A stretch of DNA of 64,000 nt from Aeoliella straminimaris (GTDB lineage: Bacteria; Planctomycetota; Planctomycetia; Pirellulales; Lacipirellulaceae). A program made the position numbers and the translations under genes. The notes under the pieces are model-generated. The model worked only from the letters and a program-made list of their open reading frames with translations, searched no databases and was not told the origin of the DNA. Shown one piece after another: positions 51,603-60,783 of this stretch (position 1 is its first letter; each line of letters opens with the position of its first letter). The stretch is taken from positions 1-64,000 of the forward strand of contig NZ_JAMXLR010000058.1 in the NCBI RefSeq assembly GCF_024054565.1. The letters run 5' to 3'.

Positions 51603-53786
51603 GTGATCAGCCTCGCCTCCCAAAACCGATCCACTCCCACTACGCCTGAGGGCCGGCGTCTGACGGTGCTCTATATCTTTGCCCTGAGCGCCGTGGCCAT
51701 TCTGTCCATCGGTGCCCAGTGGCTCATCCAGCAGCAACTGACCCGCGGCGAAGGTGATTCGCAGATTGTCAACATCGCGGGCCGGCAGAGGATGCTTAGC
51801 CAGCGACTCGCCAAAACAGCCCTGCAGATCAACAAAAGTGAATCGGCACAGCAGTCGCCCATGGTGGTGGAACTGCAGGAAACACTCAACGAGTGGGAGG
51901 ACAATCACCTGGGACTGCAAACCTTGGCACCTGCGGGGCTGCTGCACGAAGAGAATAGCGAAGCCGTACAAGAACTGTTTGCCAGCATCCGTCCCGACTT
52001 CGAGGCCATGCGCCAGTCTGCCACGTCGATCGTCGACCAGACAGGCTCATCCGACGACATTCGCCAGCCGGTGGCCGTCATCGAACGTCACGAAGGTCGG
52101 TTCCTGGAAGGCATGGATCGCATTGTCTCTCAGTATGTCGAGGAAGCCGAAGCAAAGGTCACTCGCCTGCGACGTCTCGAATTCACCCTGCTGGTGCTGA
52201 CACTCTCCATTCTGTCCGCCGAGGGCCTGCTGATCTTTCGGCCTGCCGTGCGACGAATCGAAAACGCAGTCGCGCACCTTGCCACACTCAGCGAGCGTCT
52301 GCGCACCGCTCGCGATCAAGCGGAACAGGCGAATGCAGCCAAAACACGCTTTCTAGCAAATGTAAGCCACGAACTGCGAACCCCCATGACTGCCGTGCTC
52401 GGCATGACAGAGATGGCTCGCACTACCAACAACGAGACCAAGCAGCAAGAGTACCTGGCCATCATCGAGGAAGCCGGTACATCGCTGTTGGGGCTACTCA
52501 ATGACTTGATCGACCTGGCAGCGATCGACGCCAATGAGTTGAAGCTTCAGGTCGCGGAGTTCGAACCGGCTCGGCTCTGCAAGCGTGTCGCTGCGATGAT
52601 GCAACCGGAAGCCACAGCCAAAGGCCTGCAGTTGACGGACGAAGTGGACGACACAGGACTTCGCGTGATGGGCGACGAACGTCGGGTGCAACAAGTCTTG
52701 CTCAATCTGGTGGCCAACGCCATCAAATGCACACCCGTCGGATCCGTGGCGATTCGCTGCCTCGCAACACCCGCTGACGAAGGACGAGTTTGCCTGACCT
52801 GGGAGGTGGAAGACACTGGCATCGGAATCGAAGCGAGCGAGCAACAACGCATCTTCGAACCCTTCACGCGGTTACATGACACCGATTCCAGCGGTAAGAA
52901 AGGGGTCGGATTGGGGCTGGCGATTTGTAGACGCATTACCGCTGCCATGAATGCTACGATCGACGTGGTCAGCCAGGTCGGCCAGGGAACCACCGTTCGA
53001 TTCAGCTGCAATTTTTGGGTGGCCCATAACGAAGAAGCGCCGCACCCGGCGCCGCAGTTTCACCAGCTGCAAACGCTGCGTATCCTCGTGGTGGAGGACA
53101 CCGAACTCAATCAAAAGCTGTTCCGCGAACTTCTGGAGCGAGAGGGCCATCGGGTAACGACCGCCAACAGCGGCGAACAGGCGATCGACATCTACCAGCA
53201 AGAATCATTCGACTGCACGCTGATCGACTTACAACTGCCTGGTATCGATGGCATCGAAACGGCGCGCACCCTGAGGGCAATCGACGCTCGTCGGGGACGG
53301 ACTTCAACGCCCCAAGTCAATCTCACGGCGCACGCTGCGCCGCAACATGCAGATGTCTTCGCGGCCATGCTCACCAAGCCGATCACTCGCGACCGCTTGC
53401 TGCAAACTCTCGACAACGTGCTGGGGGACACCCGCGAATCAACCAACACTTCAAGCGATACTTGTCCAATGGATGAGAGCTTCTACCAGGAGTTGGCGAG
53501 CACCTACCTGGAAGTGGCTCCCCAGCAATTCGCGGAAGTCGATCAAGCCGTGGCCGAGGGGAGCCTGCAAGCGGCGAGCATCGTTGTTCACCGCCTCCGG
53601 GGGCAGGTGGCCTACTTCGAATCGGGTCCCCTGTTGCGTCAGTTGCAGCAACTGGAAGACGACTGCAGTCGCGGGCGGCGCAACGCCGCTGTCGGTTGTT
53701 GGCCCGTAATCAAGGAGCAGTTGCACACGCTCTGCGATACATTGCGTCAGGAGTGCTCCCCCAACTCTCCTTCGAGCCCCCGGTAG
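51603..53786 (+). CDS. Hybrid histidine kinase with NarX/PilJ-type sensor, REC and HPt domains
   Basis: 727 residues from GTG 51603. Two transmembrane helices (about 20-40 and 195-215) bracket a sensor domain that opens with N57-IAGRQRMLSQRLAKTAL, the PilJ/NarX-type P-box used in nitrate binding. The kinase follows: H256 in NVSHELRTPM, N box NLVANAIKC, G boxes DTGIGI and GVGLGL. A receiver with D542 (TLIDLQLPGIDG) and an HPt-like end with H663 (VVHRLRGQVAYF) complete it. It is likely to sense nitrate or nitrite outside the membrane and to signal to the NtrC-like regulator encoded 16 bases upstream. Confidence 0.85.
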   Translation: MISLASQNRSTPTTPEGRRLTVLYIFALSAVAILSIGAQWLIQQQLTRGEGDSQIVNIAGRQRMLSQRLAKTALQINKSESAQQSPMVVELQETLNEWEDNHLGLQTLAPAGLLHEENSEAVQELFASIRPDFEAMRQSATSIVDQTGSSDDIRQPVAVIERHEGRFLEGMDRIVSQYVEEAEAKVTRLRRLEFTLLVLTLSILSAEGLLIFRPAVRRIENAVAHLATLSERLRTARDQAEQANAAKTRFLANVSHELRTPMTAVLGMTEMARTTNNETKQQEYLAIIEEAGTSLLGLLNDLIDLAAIDANELKLQVAEFEPARLCKRVAAMMQPEATAKGLQLTDEVDDTGLRVMGDERRVQQVLLNLVANAIKCTPVGSVAIRCLATPADEGRVCLTWEVEDTGIGIEASEQQRIFEPFTRLHDTDSSGKKGVGLGLAICRRITAAMNATIDVVSQVGQGTTVRFSCNFWVAHNEEAPHPAPQFHQLQTLRILVVEDTELNQKLFRELLEREGHRVTTANSGEQAIDIYQQESFDCTLIDLQLPGIDGIETARTLRAIDARRGRTSTPQVNLTAHAAPQHADVFAAMLTKPITRDRLLQTLDNVLGDTRESTNTSSDTCPMDESFYQELASTYLEVAPQQFAEVDQAVAEGSLQAASIVVHRLRGQVAYFESGPLLRQLQQLEDDCSRGRRNAAVGCWPVIKEQLHTLCDTLRQECSPNSPSSPR

Positions 53787-53872
53787 GACATCCTATTCCC
53801 CAACCAGGAGCCTGCGGTTTAGCTGCCCTACCGGGCCCAGCCGGCGTGATCGATTGGGCCAGTCGGCCGACT

Positions 53873-54268
53873 TCAGTCGGCCGGACTTACGGAGGCGCAG
53901 CCGCACGGTTGTTGGCAATAATCAACGCGGTCCGGAATACAGATATCTGCTGCGGTCGAGCGGCACTTCACGCACGGCAACGGCTTCCGGCAGTAGTCGT
54001 CGCATAGCCAAGGACCGCCATAACAGGGCTGGCAAGGAAGCGGCTTGCGGCAGTAGTCATCACAGCCTCGAGGGCACTCACAACAAGGCGTGCAGGGCAG
54101 TGGCTTGGAGCAATAGTCGTCGCAACATCCCTTCACTGGACAAACGCATTCGCAGCCAAACAGATTGCTCCACGAGCAGCCTGTCCAAGCTTGTACCTCC
54201 GACGTCATGAAGGCCAAGGAAAGTACAATTGCACCACACAGCCACAATAATCGAACGCTACTATGCAT
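53873..54268 (-). CDS. Secreted Cys-rich protein with CDDYCRKPLPC repeats
   Basis: 131 residues. A signal peptide (LLWLCGAIVLSLAF, cleavage near VQA-W) is followed by three copies of a roughly 20-residue unit centred on CDDYC(S/R)KPLPC with a linker CxPC. About a fifth of the mature residues are Cys, suggesting disulfide cross-linking or metal binding outside the cell. DDYCRKP repeat proteins are common in planctomycetes but have no known role. It is 29 bases upstream of a NodT-type outer-membrane factor gene on the same strand, perhaps sharing a transcript. Confidence 0.7.
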   Translation of the reverse strand: MHSSVRLLWLCGAIVLSLAFMTSEVQAWTGCSWSNLFGCECVCPVKGCCDDYCSKPLPCTPCCECPRGCDDYCRKPLPCQPCYGGPWLCDDYCRKPLPCVKCRSTAADICIPDRVDYCQQPCGCASVSPAD

Positions 54269-54297
54269 CTTCTTGGCACCATCGGTTCGGGGGAACG

Positions 54298-55980
54298 CTA
54301 TTCAATGGCAAACGCCGGGAGGTCGAGCAAGGATTCCTCCCTGGCCTCGGACGGCAGGGCCGGAATTGCTTCGGGGGACTCGTCCACAGGCTCTGGTTGC
54401 TGCACCGGTTCCGGCTGCGGCTGTGGCAACGCGACAGGAACGCCCTGGAATCCTACCGGTTGGGTCAACCGAATCTCCCAGCCGCCTCCCAGTGCGCGGT
54501 AGACGTCCACGAGACTGCTGGCGACCTTACCTTCCGCAACGGCCAGCGCATCTTGCTGTGTCACCAAAGTCGACTCGGCAACAAACACACGATTGAAGTC
54601 GGTGATCCCTCCCTCAAATTGCTGCTGCACAAGACTACTCGCCTCGACGGCCGCACTTGCACTCGTGCGATACGCTTCGGCTTCTTCCTGCGACCGCAAG
54701 AAGGCAACGATGGCATCTTCCGCTTCACGCTGCGCTTCCAGCACACGGTTCTGATACTGGGCAACGTACTGCTGGAACAACGCCTGCTCGGCAATCACAC
54801 CGTTGCGAATCCGTCCGTAGTTCAGGATGTTCCAGTTGAAACCGGGTGAGACGGAGCCCGTAAAGGCCGACGACCTGAACAATCGAGCGAATGTCGGGGC
54901 TTGATACCCAAGGTTTCCAGTGATCGAGAACGCCGGATACAGATCGGCCTCGGCGACGCCAATGTAGGCGCTTTGTCGAGCGACCAGTCGCTCCGCCTGC
55001 CGGATGTCAGGACGACGGCGAATCAGCTCCGCCGGAATACCCACGATGACATCGGGTTCGGCTTGCGGGATCCGCGCGGGAGACATGCTCAGCAAAGTGG
55101 TCAGATCCTCAGGCGGACGTCCCAGTAGTACGCACAATCGGTTCTGAGCTTGCCGAAGCTGCGCCTGGAACTGGGGAACCAACGCCACGGTCTGAGAGTA
55201 GTTGGTTTGTGCCTGGGCGACGTCGAGCTTGCCCGCCCTGCCCACTTCGAACTGATCAGTGGCGATCCTCAATGATCCCTTCAGCGACTCCGCATTCCTT
55301 TCGGCGTAGTCGATCCGCTGCTGAAGCGTACGAATTTCAACGTACGTGGCGGCCACATCGCCCAACAAGATGACGAGTACATCGTCATAGGCCTCGACCG
55401 TGGCATCCAAATTGGCATCGGCCGCCTCGACGGCGCGTCGGAACCTGCCCCAGAAGTCGAGCTCCCAGGCCAATTGACCTCCTACTTGCCAGATATCGAT
55501 CTGACCGCCGCCAAGTCCAATGCCACCAAATCCGGATTCGCTACTGAGTTGCGTGCGTGTGTACGAACCAGTTGCTTCTTGGGACTGAGGGAACAGATTG
55601 CCGGCCGCAACGCGCCTTAGCGCCCGGGCCTCCATGATGCGAAAACCGGCCTCGCGGAGCGTGATGTTTTCTGAATAGGCAATGCGGATGCACTCATTCA
55701 GGCAGGGATCATCGAATACGGTCCACCAGGAACTCAAATCGGGTGGCTCGGTGGATAGACGCTCATCGCGACTATCAATCCACTCGCTCTCCACAGGTAC
55801 CGCCGGCTTGCAGTAGTCCGGGCCGACTTCGCAGCCGTTCCGGAAGTACTCCCTGATGCCTGTCATGCAGCCGGTGGTGCAAGCTAGCAGAACTGCAACA
55901 AGAGCCAACTTGGTAAGTCCACCAAGCGACTTCCTTGCTACTTGAGCGTAATCGACAATAAAGACATTCGGTGCAAGCAT
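54298..55980 (-). CDS. NodT-family outer-membrane efflux lipoprotein
   Basis: 560 residues. ATG 55980 is chosen because a perfect AAGGAGG box (55986-55992) lies 5 bases before it; the ATG at 55998 lies beyond that box. The signal segment ends in the lipobox LLAC (or TTGC). The body is a TolC/NodT outer-membrane factor: YCKPAVPVESEW, LSSWWTVFDDPCLNECIRIAYSENITL, AELIRRRPDIRQAERLVARQSAYIGVAEADLYPAFSITG. Trimers form a channel across outer membrane and periplasm for RND or ABC pumps. No inner-membrane pump gene is adjacent; the MMPL protein at 56768-59080 is a distant candidate. Confidence 0.9.
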   Translation of the reverse strand: MLAPNVFIVDYAQVARKSLGGLTKLALVAVLLACTTGCMTGIREYFRNGCEVGPDYCKPAVPVESEWIDSRDERLSTEPPDLSSWWTVFDDPCLNECIRIAYSENITLREAGFRIMEARALRRVAAGNLFPQSQEATGSYTRTQLSSESGFGGIGLGGGQIDIWQVGGQLAWELDFWGRFRRAVEAADANLDATVEAYDDVLVILLGDVAATYVEIRTLQQRIDYAERNAESLKGSLRIATDQFEVGRAGKLDVAQAQTNYSQTVALVPQFQAQLRQAQNRLCVLLGRPPEDLTTLLSMSPARIPQAEPDVIVGIPAELIRRRPDIRQAERLVARQSAYIGVAEADLYPAFSITGNLGYQAPTFARLFRSSAFTGSVSPGFNWNILNYGRIRNGVIAEQALFQQYVAQYQNRVLEAQREAEDAIVAFLRSQEEAEAYRTSASAAVEASSLVQQQFEGGITDFNRVFVAESTLVTQQDALAVAEGKVASSLVDVYRALGGGWEIRLTQPVGFQGVPVALPQPQPEPVQQPEPVDESPEAIPALPSEAREESLLDLPAFAIE

Positions 55981-56229
55981 CAGCGCCTCCTTGCGCATGC
56001 AATACGATTCACGATGTTTGAATCGGTTTCTTCGGTCGTACGGTTGGTAGTAAAAGCACCGTTAATCCTGCCTCCTCGGGAACCATCACTGAAACGACCG
56101 TTAGAATCGCCACAAATTAACTTGCCCGTAACTGCCCATTCACAACACACACGACATGTGCCGTTCCGGGCACGGCCGCACCGGTTTCAAGCTCTGCTGG
56201 CCACTGGAACGGCCAAGTTGGCCAACGCC
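55981..56229 (-). other. Intergenic stretch
   Basis: Upstream region of the NodT gene. Apart from the Shine-Dalgarno box at 55986-55992 I see nothing that I can support. Confidence 0.4.
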
Positions 56230-56575
56230 CCCGGCTCGCAGTGAATTCTCTGCCCAGGGGGCACGATCTTGCCTTGCAAGCCGTTGAGCACCTTCCATCG
56301 GTACCCAGAAAGTGGGTAACAAGTTGTAATGGTCGGCGTCACTCGGAAACACCAGCACCAGCGCCGAGATTTCGCTTGTGGAGGAGAGATCCAGCCTGGC
56401 AAAGCACTCGCGCCCGTCCAAGTTCACCAATGCCGAACTGCACGCAATTCACGTTTCATGCTCAACCAGCGGACGTACCGTTCGGTCCATTGGTTGAACC
56501 GATACCGACGGATGAAACTCTCCTTGGTACGAGATTCCTGGGCTTCATGGCTAGGAGGCTGGTCGGGACGATAGT
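56230..56575 (-). pseudogene. Relic of a phage terminase large subunit, frameshifted
   Basis: Two frames together match phage terminases. About 56455-56560 reads ESFIRRYRFNQWTERYVRW, equivalent to the FRRLRLNQW segment. About 56310-56430 in another frame reads CFARLDLSSTSEISALVLVFP and LLPTFWVPMEG, equivalent to the nuclease-start motif CFGGLDLSSTTDLTALVLVFP...LPFFWVPEE. A stop and a frame change lie between them. The first catalytic Asp is still there (RLDLSS). No intact phage gene is near, so it is a prophage fragment. Confidence 0.6.
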
Positions 56576-56609
56576 GACCAACACCGGAGATGAGGGCGAC
56601 CGAAGCAGA

Positions 56610-56648
56610 CTAGAGCGCTATGATCTTTGGTGTACCGGTTTGGCTTGT
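56610..56648 (+). repeat. 39-bp dispersed repeat, copy 2
   Basis: 35 of 39 bases match 34114-34152. It lies about 35 bases from the terminase relic. From here to 56767 I see no gene. Confidence 0.7.
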
Positions 56649-56767
56649 GGCAGCCTGGTTCTGACGCCTGGTCACCATGAAGACCGAACTGCAATGCGGC
56701 GCGCACCACCCGCCTTTGGTGCAGATAAAAAGTATTCCTTCAGAACACAAACGCCACGTGCATCGGC

Positions 56768-59080
56768 TCACGCAGCGAAGCTTTCGTTCACAATGAACTC
56801 TTCGGGCTGACGCATACAGCCGGAACTGTCGACGTCTGAACCGGCCAGAGTATCCCTAGCGCATATCTTCCCCAACGGACTTATAAGCAGCGCTGGTAAC
56901 AGCACCATGTCACCGACTAGTGCGAGGGCAAGCAGCGTGGCTATGCTGATGGCGAAACGACTGGTGGGGAGGAAGTCGCTGAGAGCAAAAACCAGCAGTC
57001 CCAGGCCGCAGCTGACCGAGGTTTGAATTATCGCGGGGCCGCAGTGCTGTAGCGCGTGTTGGACAGCCTGGCCCCGGTCACCATATTGCAAGACACCGCG
57101 CTGGAAGAAGGTGAGAAAGTGCAACGTGTCGTCCACCGCCACGCCCAGCGCGACGCTGGCCGTCATCATAACGCCAATGTCGATTGGCTCTCCCCGCCAC
57201 CCAAGGTAGCCAAAGAACAGAGCCAAGGGAAACACGTTTGGTATCATAGCCAATAGGCCTGCAAATACGCCGGCTTGCACCAAAACCATGACCATTGTGA
57301 TCAGCGCAAGCGACGCGGCGAAGCTCACAAGCAGGTCCATGAGCAACTGCCCTTGAATAGCATGCACCAGCGGCATGATGCCGGTAGTATTGCTGCTGAG
57401 TCCTCGTTGGGATGTTGGAGCAACGCCGCGGAGCTGCTGATCGACCACCTCCGACACCCGATCAAGCACTACCCCGTAGTCAGCCGATCCCAGTGCCGAA
57501 GTGCGGGTAGTCAGCCGCCAGTGCTCCACACCCTCGTCGATGCTGAGCAACCCAAGTTGCTGGTAGTAAGGCACGCTTTCGCGGATTATCGGTTCGATGA
57601 CCTGGTTCTGCTGCTCGAGCGATAGCGAAGAGAGCTGCGGAATCGGTGGGAAGAAATTGGCAGCCGACAGGCTGTTGGTCAACGCGTCATCTGTTTCCAG
57701 TTGGGCGCCCAAATCCCACAGCAGTGCCAGTTTATCGCGATAGGAGAGTGGCGACAAAGAATCGAACGACAAGGTGACTTCCAGTGGAACAAGTGGGCCA
57801 ATGTGTGTTTCCAGCCACTTGTAGTCTTCGATCACTCGGTGGTCGGCGGCAAACATCGTTTCGATGCGAACCGAGGTCGTGATTCGACTGGCGTACCATC
57901 CGCCCACTGCAACGAGCACAAGCCCACCAACCACGATGGGAGTGCTCATTCTGCGGAGTGCTACGGCCCAACGATTCCAGGGCAGTGCGAATGTGTGGGC
58001 TGGTTTCTTCCCTTTGCGGGGTGGCCAATGTAAGTAGCAGGCAGGCAACAATCCAAGCAGCACGCCTACCGTTAACAGTACTCCTGCTGCTGAGTAGCCA
58101 CCGAAGGCCCGAATTGGTTCGAGTTGGCTCGTCATGAGCGATGCCATGCCGATTGCGGTGGTACCTGCCGAAAGTGTGCAGGGGAGCCAGCCTTCGCGGA
58201 CCGCAGCCACGATCCGCTGGGCGGTCGTGCCCTCCGATTCCAGGTCAAAGTAGTAGTTCGTCAGATGCACGCCCCCCGCCACGGCCAGCACCTGAATCAA
58301 TGGTGGCAACACAATCAATAGTGCACTCATCGACTCGCCCGAATAGTGCACCAACGCAAGGGCCGCTCCCTGGCACAGCATGGCAAGTCCGAACACCACC
58401 AGCGCCGCGCGATAAGAACGCAAGTTGAGCCAACACAACAGAAACACTACCACGGCTGAGGGGCCGGCGTATTTGGACAGCGTGGCTTGGCTGGCGTTGT
58501 CGACCGAAAGGCCGTCAATCACCGGGCCGGCGAGGTGCAGCTCGCCAAGCGGCACGTGGCAGATTTCGTGGGCCGCCTGGCGAATTAAATCGACCAGCCG
58601 TTTGCGCTGTTTCAGTCCTTCGGCATTGAATGTGATTACGACGGCTGTTGTTACACCATCGGGTCCCACCAGGTGCGATCTCACTCGCCGAGTGGCATCT
58701 GGCAGGGTGATGACTGGCTGGTCTCCCTGACGGGTCGTGTTGACCAGCAGCATCACTACTTCGCGCCCCGATGCAACGCGGTCGAACAGCCAGTGGTCAT
58801 TCTTGTAGAATACATGTGCCGTACGGAGCACCTCCACAAACTGGTCGAGCGACAACTCATGAGTCGTGCAGCCTGGCCAACTGATCATCACGGTGTCGCC
58901 TGGGCCAAACTGCTCGCAGTGGCGATCGTACTCCGCGCGAGGCCCGAAAGCACTGGTCACCCAATCGATGGGCGAGTTGTTGTTGGCCTCCAGCGCGCGG
59001 CTTGCTCCCCACACAACCAGCGGCAGTGCCAGTACTGTGTACACGAGCAATAGACGTAGGCGTGCGTGAGGCAGACTCAA
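56768..59080 (-). CDS. RND-superfamily (MMPL/HpnN-like) transporter
   Basis: 770 residues. The start is TTG 59080 because the nearest ATG (59087) is in another frame and the product then begins with a membrane helix (LRLLLVYTVLALPLVVWGA). The protein has the duplicated RND layout: helix, large outer domain, five helices (from VVVFLLCWLNLRSYRAALVVFG), and the same again (from LLMDLLVSFAASLALITMVMV), with GVAVDDTLHFL in the second half. Length matches MMPL/HpnN proteins that move lipids or hydrophobic products. It is the last gene of the left operon of a type III polyketide cluster and may carry the product across the envelope (inference). 15 bases separate it from the ICMT-like gene. Confidence 0.85.
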   Translation of the reverse strand: MSLPHARLRLLLVYTVLALPLVVWGASRALEANNNSPIDWVTSAFGPRAEYDRHCEQFGPGDTVMISWPGCTTHELSLDQFVEVLRTAHVFYKNDHWLFDRVASGREVVMLLVNTTRQGDQPVITLPDATRRVRSHLVGPDGVTTAVVITFNAEGLKQRKRLVDLIRQAAHEICHVPLGELHLAGPVIDGLSVDNASQATLSKYAGPSAVVVFLLCWLNLRSYRAALVVFGLAMLCQGAALALVHYSGESMSALLIVLPPLIQVLAVAGGVHLTNYYFDLESEGTTAQRIVAAVREGWLPCTLSAGTTAIGMASLMTSQLEPIRAFGGYSAAGVLLTVGVLLGLLPACYLHWPPRKGKKPAHTFALPWNRWAVALRRMSTPIVVGGLVLVAVGGWYASRITTSVRIETMFAADHRVIEDYKWLETHIGPLVPLEVTLSFDSLSPLSYRDKLALLWDLGAQLETDDALTNSLSAANFFPPIPQLSSLSLEQQNQVIEPIIRESVPYYQQLGLLSIDEGVEHWRLTTRTSALGSADYGVVLDRVSEVVDQQLRGVAPTSQRGLSSNTTGIMPLVHAIQGQLLMDLLVSFAASLALITMVMVLVQAGVFAGLLAMIPNVFPLALFFGYLGWRGEPIDIGVMMTASVALGVAVDDTLHFLTFFQRGVLQYGDRGQAVQHALQHCGPAIIQTSVSCGLGLLVFALSDFLPTSRFAISIATLLALALVGDMVLLPALLISPLGKICARDTLAGSDVDSSGCMRQPEEFIVNESFAA

Positions 59081-59095
59081 CAGGCATCTCTTACG

Positions 59096-59878
59096 TTAGG
59101 CCGCAATTCGCGACGCGGTACCATCGGACGAAGCGGCTAGCGGACGGCGAGCTAGCGGGCCAAACGGCATCAGCGGAAAGCCTGTAACCTCGGCTTCATA
59201 CTGCCGATAACTGGTACCCAGAAAGTACTCCAATCGGCGATCCTTCAAATAGCTTCCCATAAACAGATAGAGGGTCCACACGCCGGTGAGGACTACGTGG
59301 TCGAGCGACATGTGCGGCGTAAACCACACCAGTCCCATGAAGCTGATGTAGACCGGGTGCCGTATGAACCGGTAGGCCCCTGCCGGGTGGAACTCGCGGC
59401 GGGGCGGTTTCTCGCGGCGAACCCAATACAGCCACGGCGTGAGGCCCGTCTGGTAGCCGAGTCCAGTAAGGTACAAGCTGTAAAACAACGCGCCCCACGA
59501 GGTGTAGAAGCCCGCCATCACGCCCACTCTCAGTCCACCTTGGAGGTCCCAGAGTACGATATCGCTTCCCTGCCATCCTGCGAACAGCATCAACAGCGAC
59601 ACACAAGTCACGACGCAATAGAACAGCCCGTAAAAAGCCGGTGGAATCGATCGCGTGAGCGCACGGCGGACAGCCGGGTAGAGCAGCACACTGTGTGGGA
59701 CGGCAAACAACAGAGCCAGCGCGAGGTCGATCCACAGGCTGCCATGATCGCTGCTGGCCCGTCCGTCCTTTAGGAACCAGAACAGATGCCACACGGTGAA
59801 GGCAAACAACAGATGCGTACCAATGCCGACAACCCAGCCAGCAAGACGAGCCATCCTGGCTCCTAAGTTTCGTTCCAT
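59096..59878 (-). CDS. ICMT/NnrU-like integral membrane methyltransferase
   Basis: 260 residues with about six hydrophobic segments. The catalytic-site motif of the isoprenylcysteine carboxyl methyltransferase family is visible: GAYRFIRHPVYISFMGLVWF at about 170, and the C-terminal YLKDRRLEYFLGTSYRQYEAEV. Relatives include methanethiol methyltransferase MddA and the methyltransferases found beside bacterial type III polyketide synthases. A lipid-like phenol or pyrone from the neighbouring synthase is therefore a plausible substrate, but MddA-like activity cannot be excluded. Same-strand gaps are 15 and 33 bases. Confidence 0.75.
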   Translation of the reverse strand: MERNLGARMARLAGWVVGIGTHLLFAFTVWHLFWFLKDGRASSDHGSLWIDLALALLFAVPHSVLLYPAVRRALTRSIPPAFYGLFYCVVTCVSLLMLFAGWQGSDIVLWDLQGGLRVGVMAGFYTSWGALFYSLYLTGLGYQTGLTPWLYWVRREKPPRREFHPAGAYRFIRHPVYISFMGLVWFTPHMSLDHVVLTGVWTLYLFMGSYLKDRRLEYFLGTSYRQYEAEVTGFPLMPFGPLARRPLAASSDGTASRIAA

Positions 59879-59911
59879 GAGAGTATCCTTGTTGCCAGCA
59901 GTTGCCGCTGA

Positions 59912-60751
59912 CTATCCAACCTCCGGCTTTCGCGCCACGAAGCAGCCGTACTGCATCGCACCGCTGCGGTAGGCATCCAAAATGGTCTGGAATCGATCGA
60001 GAAACACGATTTGCCCCTGGTCAATCCACTTTGCTGCTTGATAAATGGCAAAACGTTTGACCCGATCACGGCAGATTTCCCAGGTGCGGTCGACCTGCCG
60101 TGTCCAATCTTCCACTCGCTCGACGACCAATCCTGCGTCACGCATCCAGCCTGCGTACTCGTCGCTAGTGGCCAGCGACGGGCAGAAGAACCCTTCGCAC
60201 ACGTCGAACACTTGTTGCCGTTTTGCCTCGTCGAGGTCAGGCCCGGCAAGCCACGCACAAATGGCCATCGTGCCACCGGGCTTCAACCATTCGGCCGCTC
60301 TACGAATGAACGCGGGCTTGTCGAACAGGTGCTCAGTACACTCGATGCTCCACACAACGTCGAATTCTCCTGGTTCGAACTCCACTTGCTCGGCATCGGC
60401 TCGCAGGAACCGAGTTTGACGCCGCAAGCCATATCGGGCGGCAGCCAACTTAGCCCAACGCTGTTGAAACGAACTGATCGTCACCCCGGTCACGTTGCAC
60501 GCATGTTCCTTGGCAAGGCGGCGCGACGAACCACCCATGCCGCAACCGATGTCGACCACGCAACTTCCGGAGTCGATGGCGGCCGCGGTGAACAAACGAT
60601 CGGTCAACTGATCCTGTGCCAGCTTGGGCGACTCATCGCTATCCCAGTAACCATGATGGATGTGCCTCCCCCACAGCAAACGGTAGAACAGCGTCGACAC
60701 ATCGTAGTGCCGGCGGATGACGTCTTTTTCAATCGTGGGGCAGCTAATCAT
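59912..60751 (-). CDS. Class I SAM methyltransferase (UbiE/tocopherol methyltransferase-like)
   Basis: 279 residues. Motif I is VVDIGCGMGGSSRRLA near residue 65; EVFDVVWSIECTEHLFD and the post-I motif GVTISSFQQ are as in the gamma-tocopherol/cyclopropane synthase branch, whose members methylate ring carbons or oxygens of lipophilic substrates. The N-terminus (VIRRHYDVSTLFYRLLWGRHIHHGYW) is also typical. It sits between YceI and the ICMT-like gene in an apparent operon and could modify the polyketide or its side chain. Confidence 0.82.
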   Translation of the reverse strand: MISCPTIEKDVIRRHYDVSTLFYRLLWGRHIHHGYWDSDESPKLAQDQLTDRLFTAAAIDSGSCVVDIGCGMGGSSRRLAKEHACNVTGVTISSFQQRWAKLAAARYGLRRQTRFLRADAEQVEFEPGEFDVVWSIECTEHLFDKPAFIRRAAEWLKPGGTMAICAWLAGPDLDEAKRQQVFDVCEGFFCPSLATSDEYAGWMRDAGLVVERVEDWTRQVDRTWEICRDRVKRFAIYQAAKWIDQGQIVFLDRFQTILDAYRSGAMQYGCFVARKPEVG

Positions 60752-60783
60752 GGATGTTTCCGGGATTGGACTCTCGACGGTTG

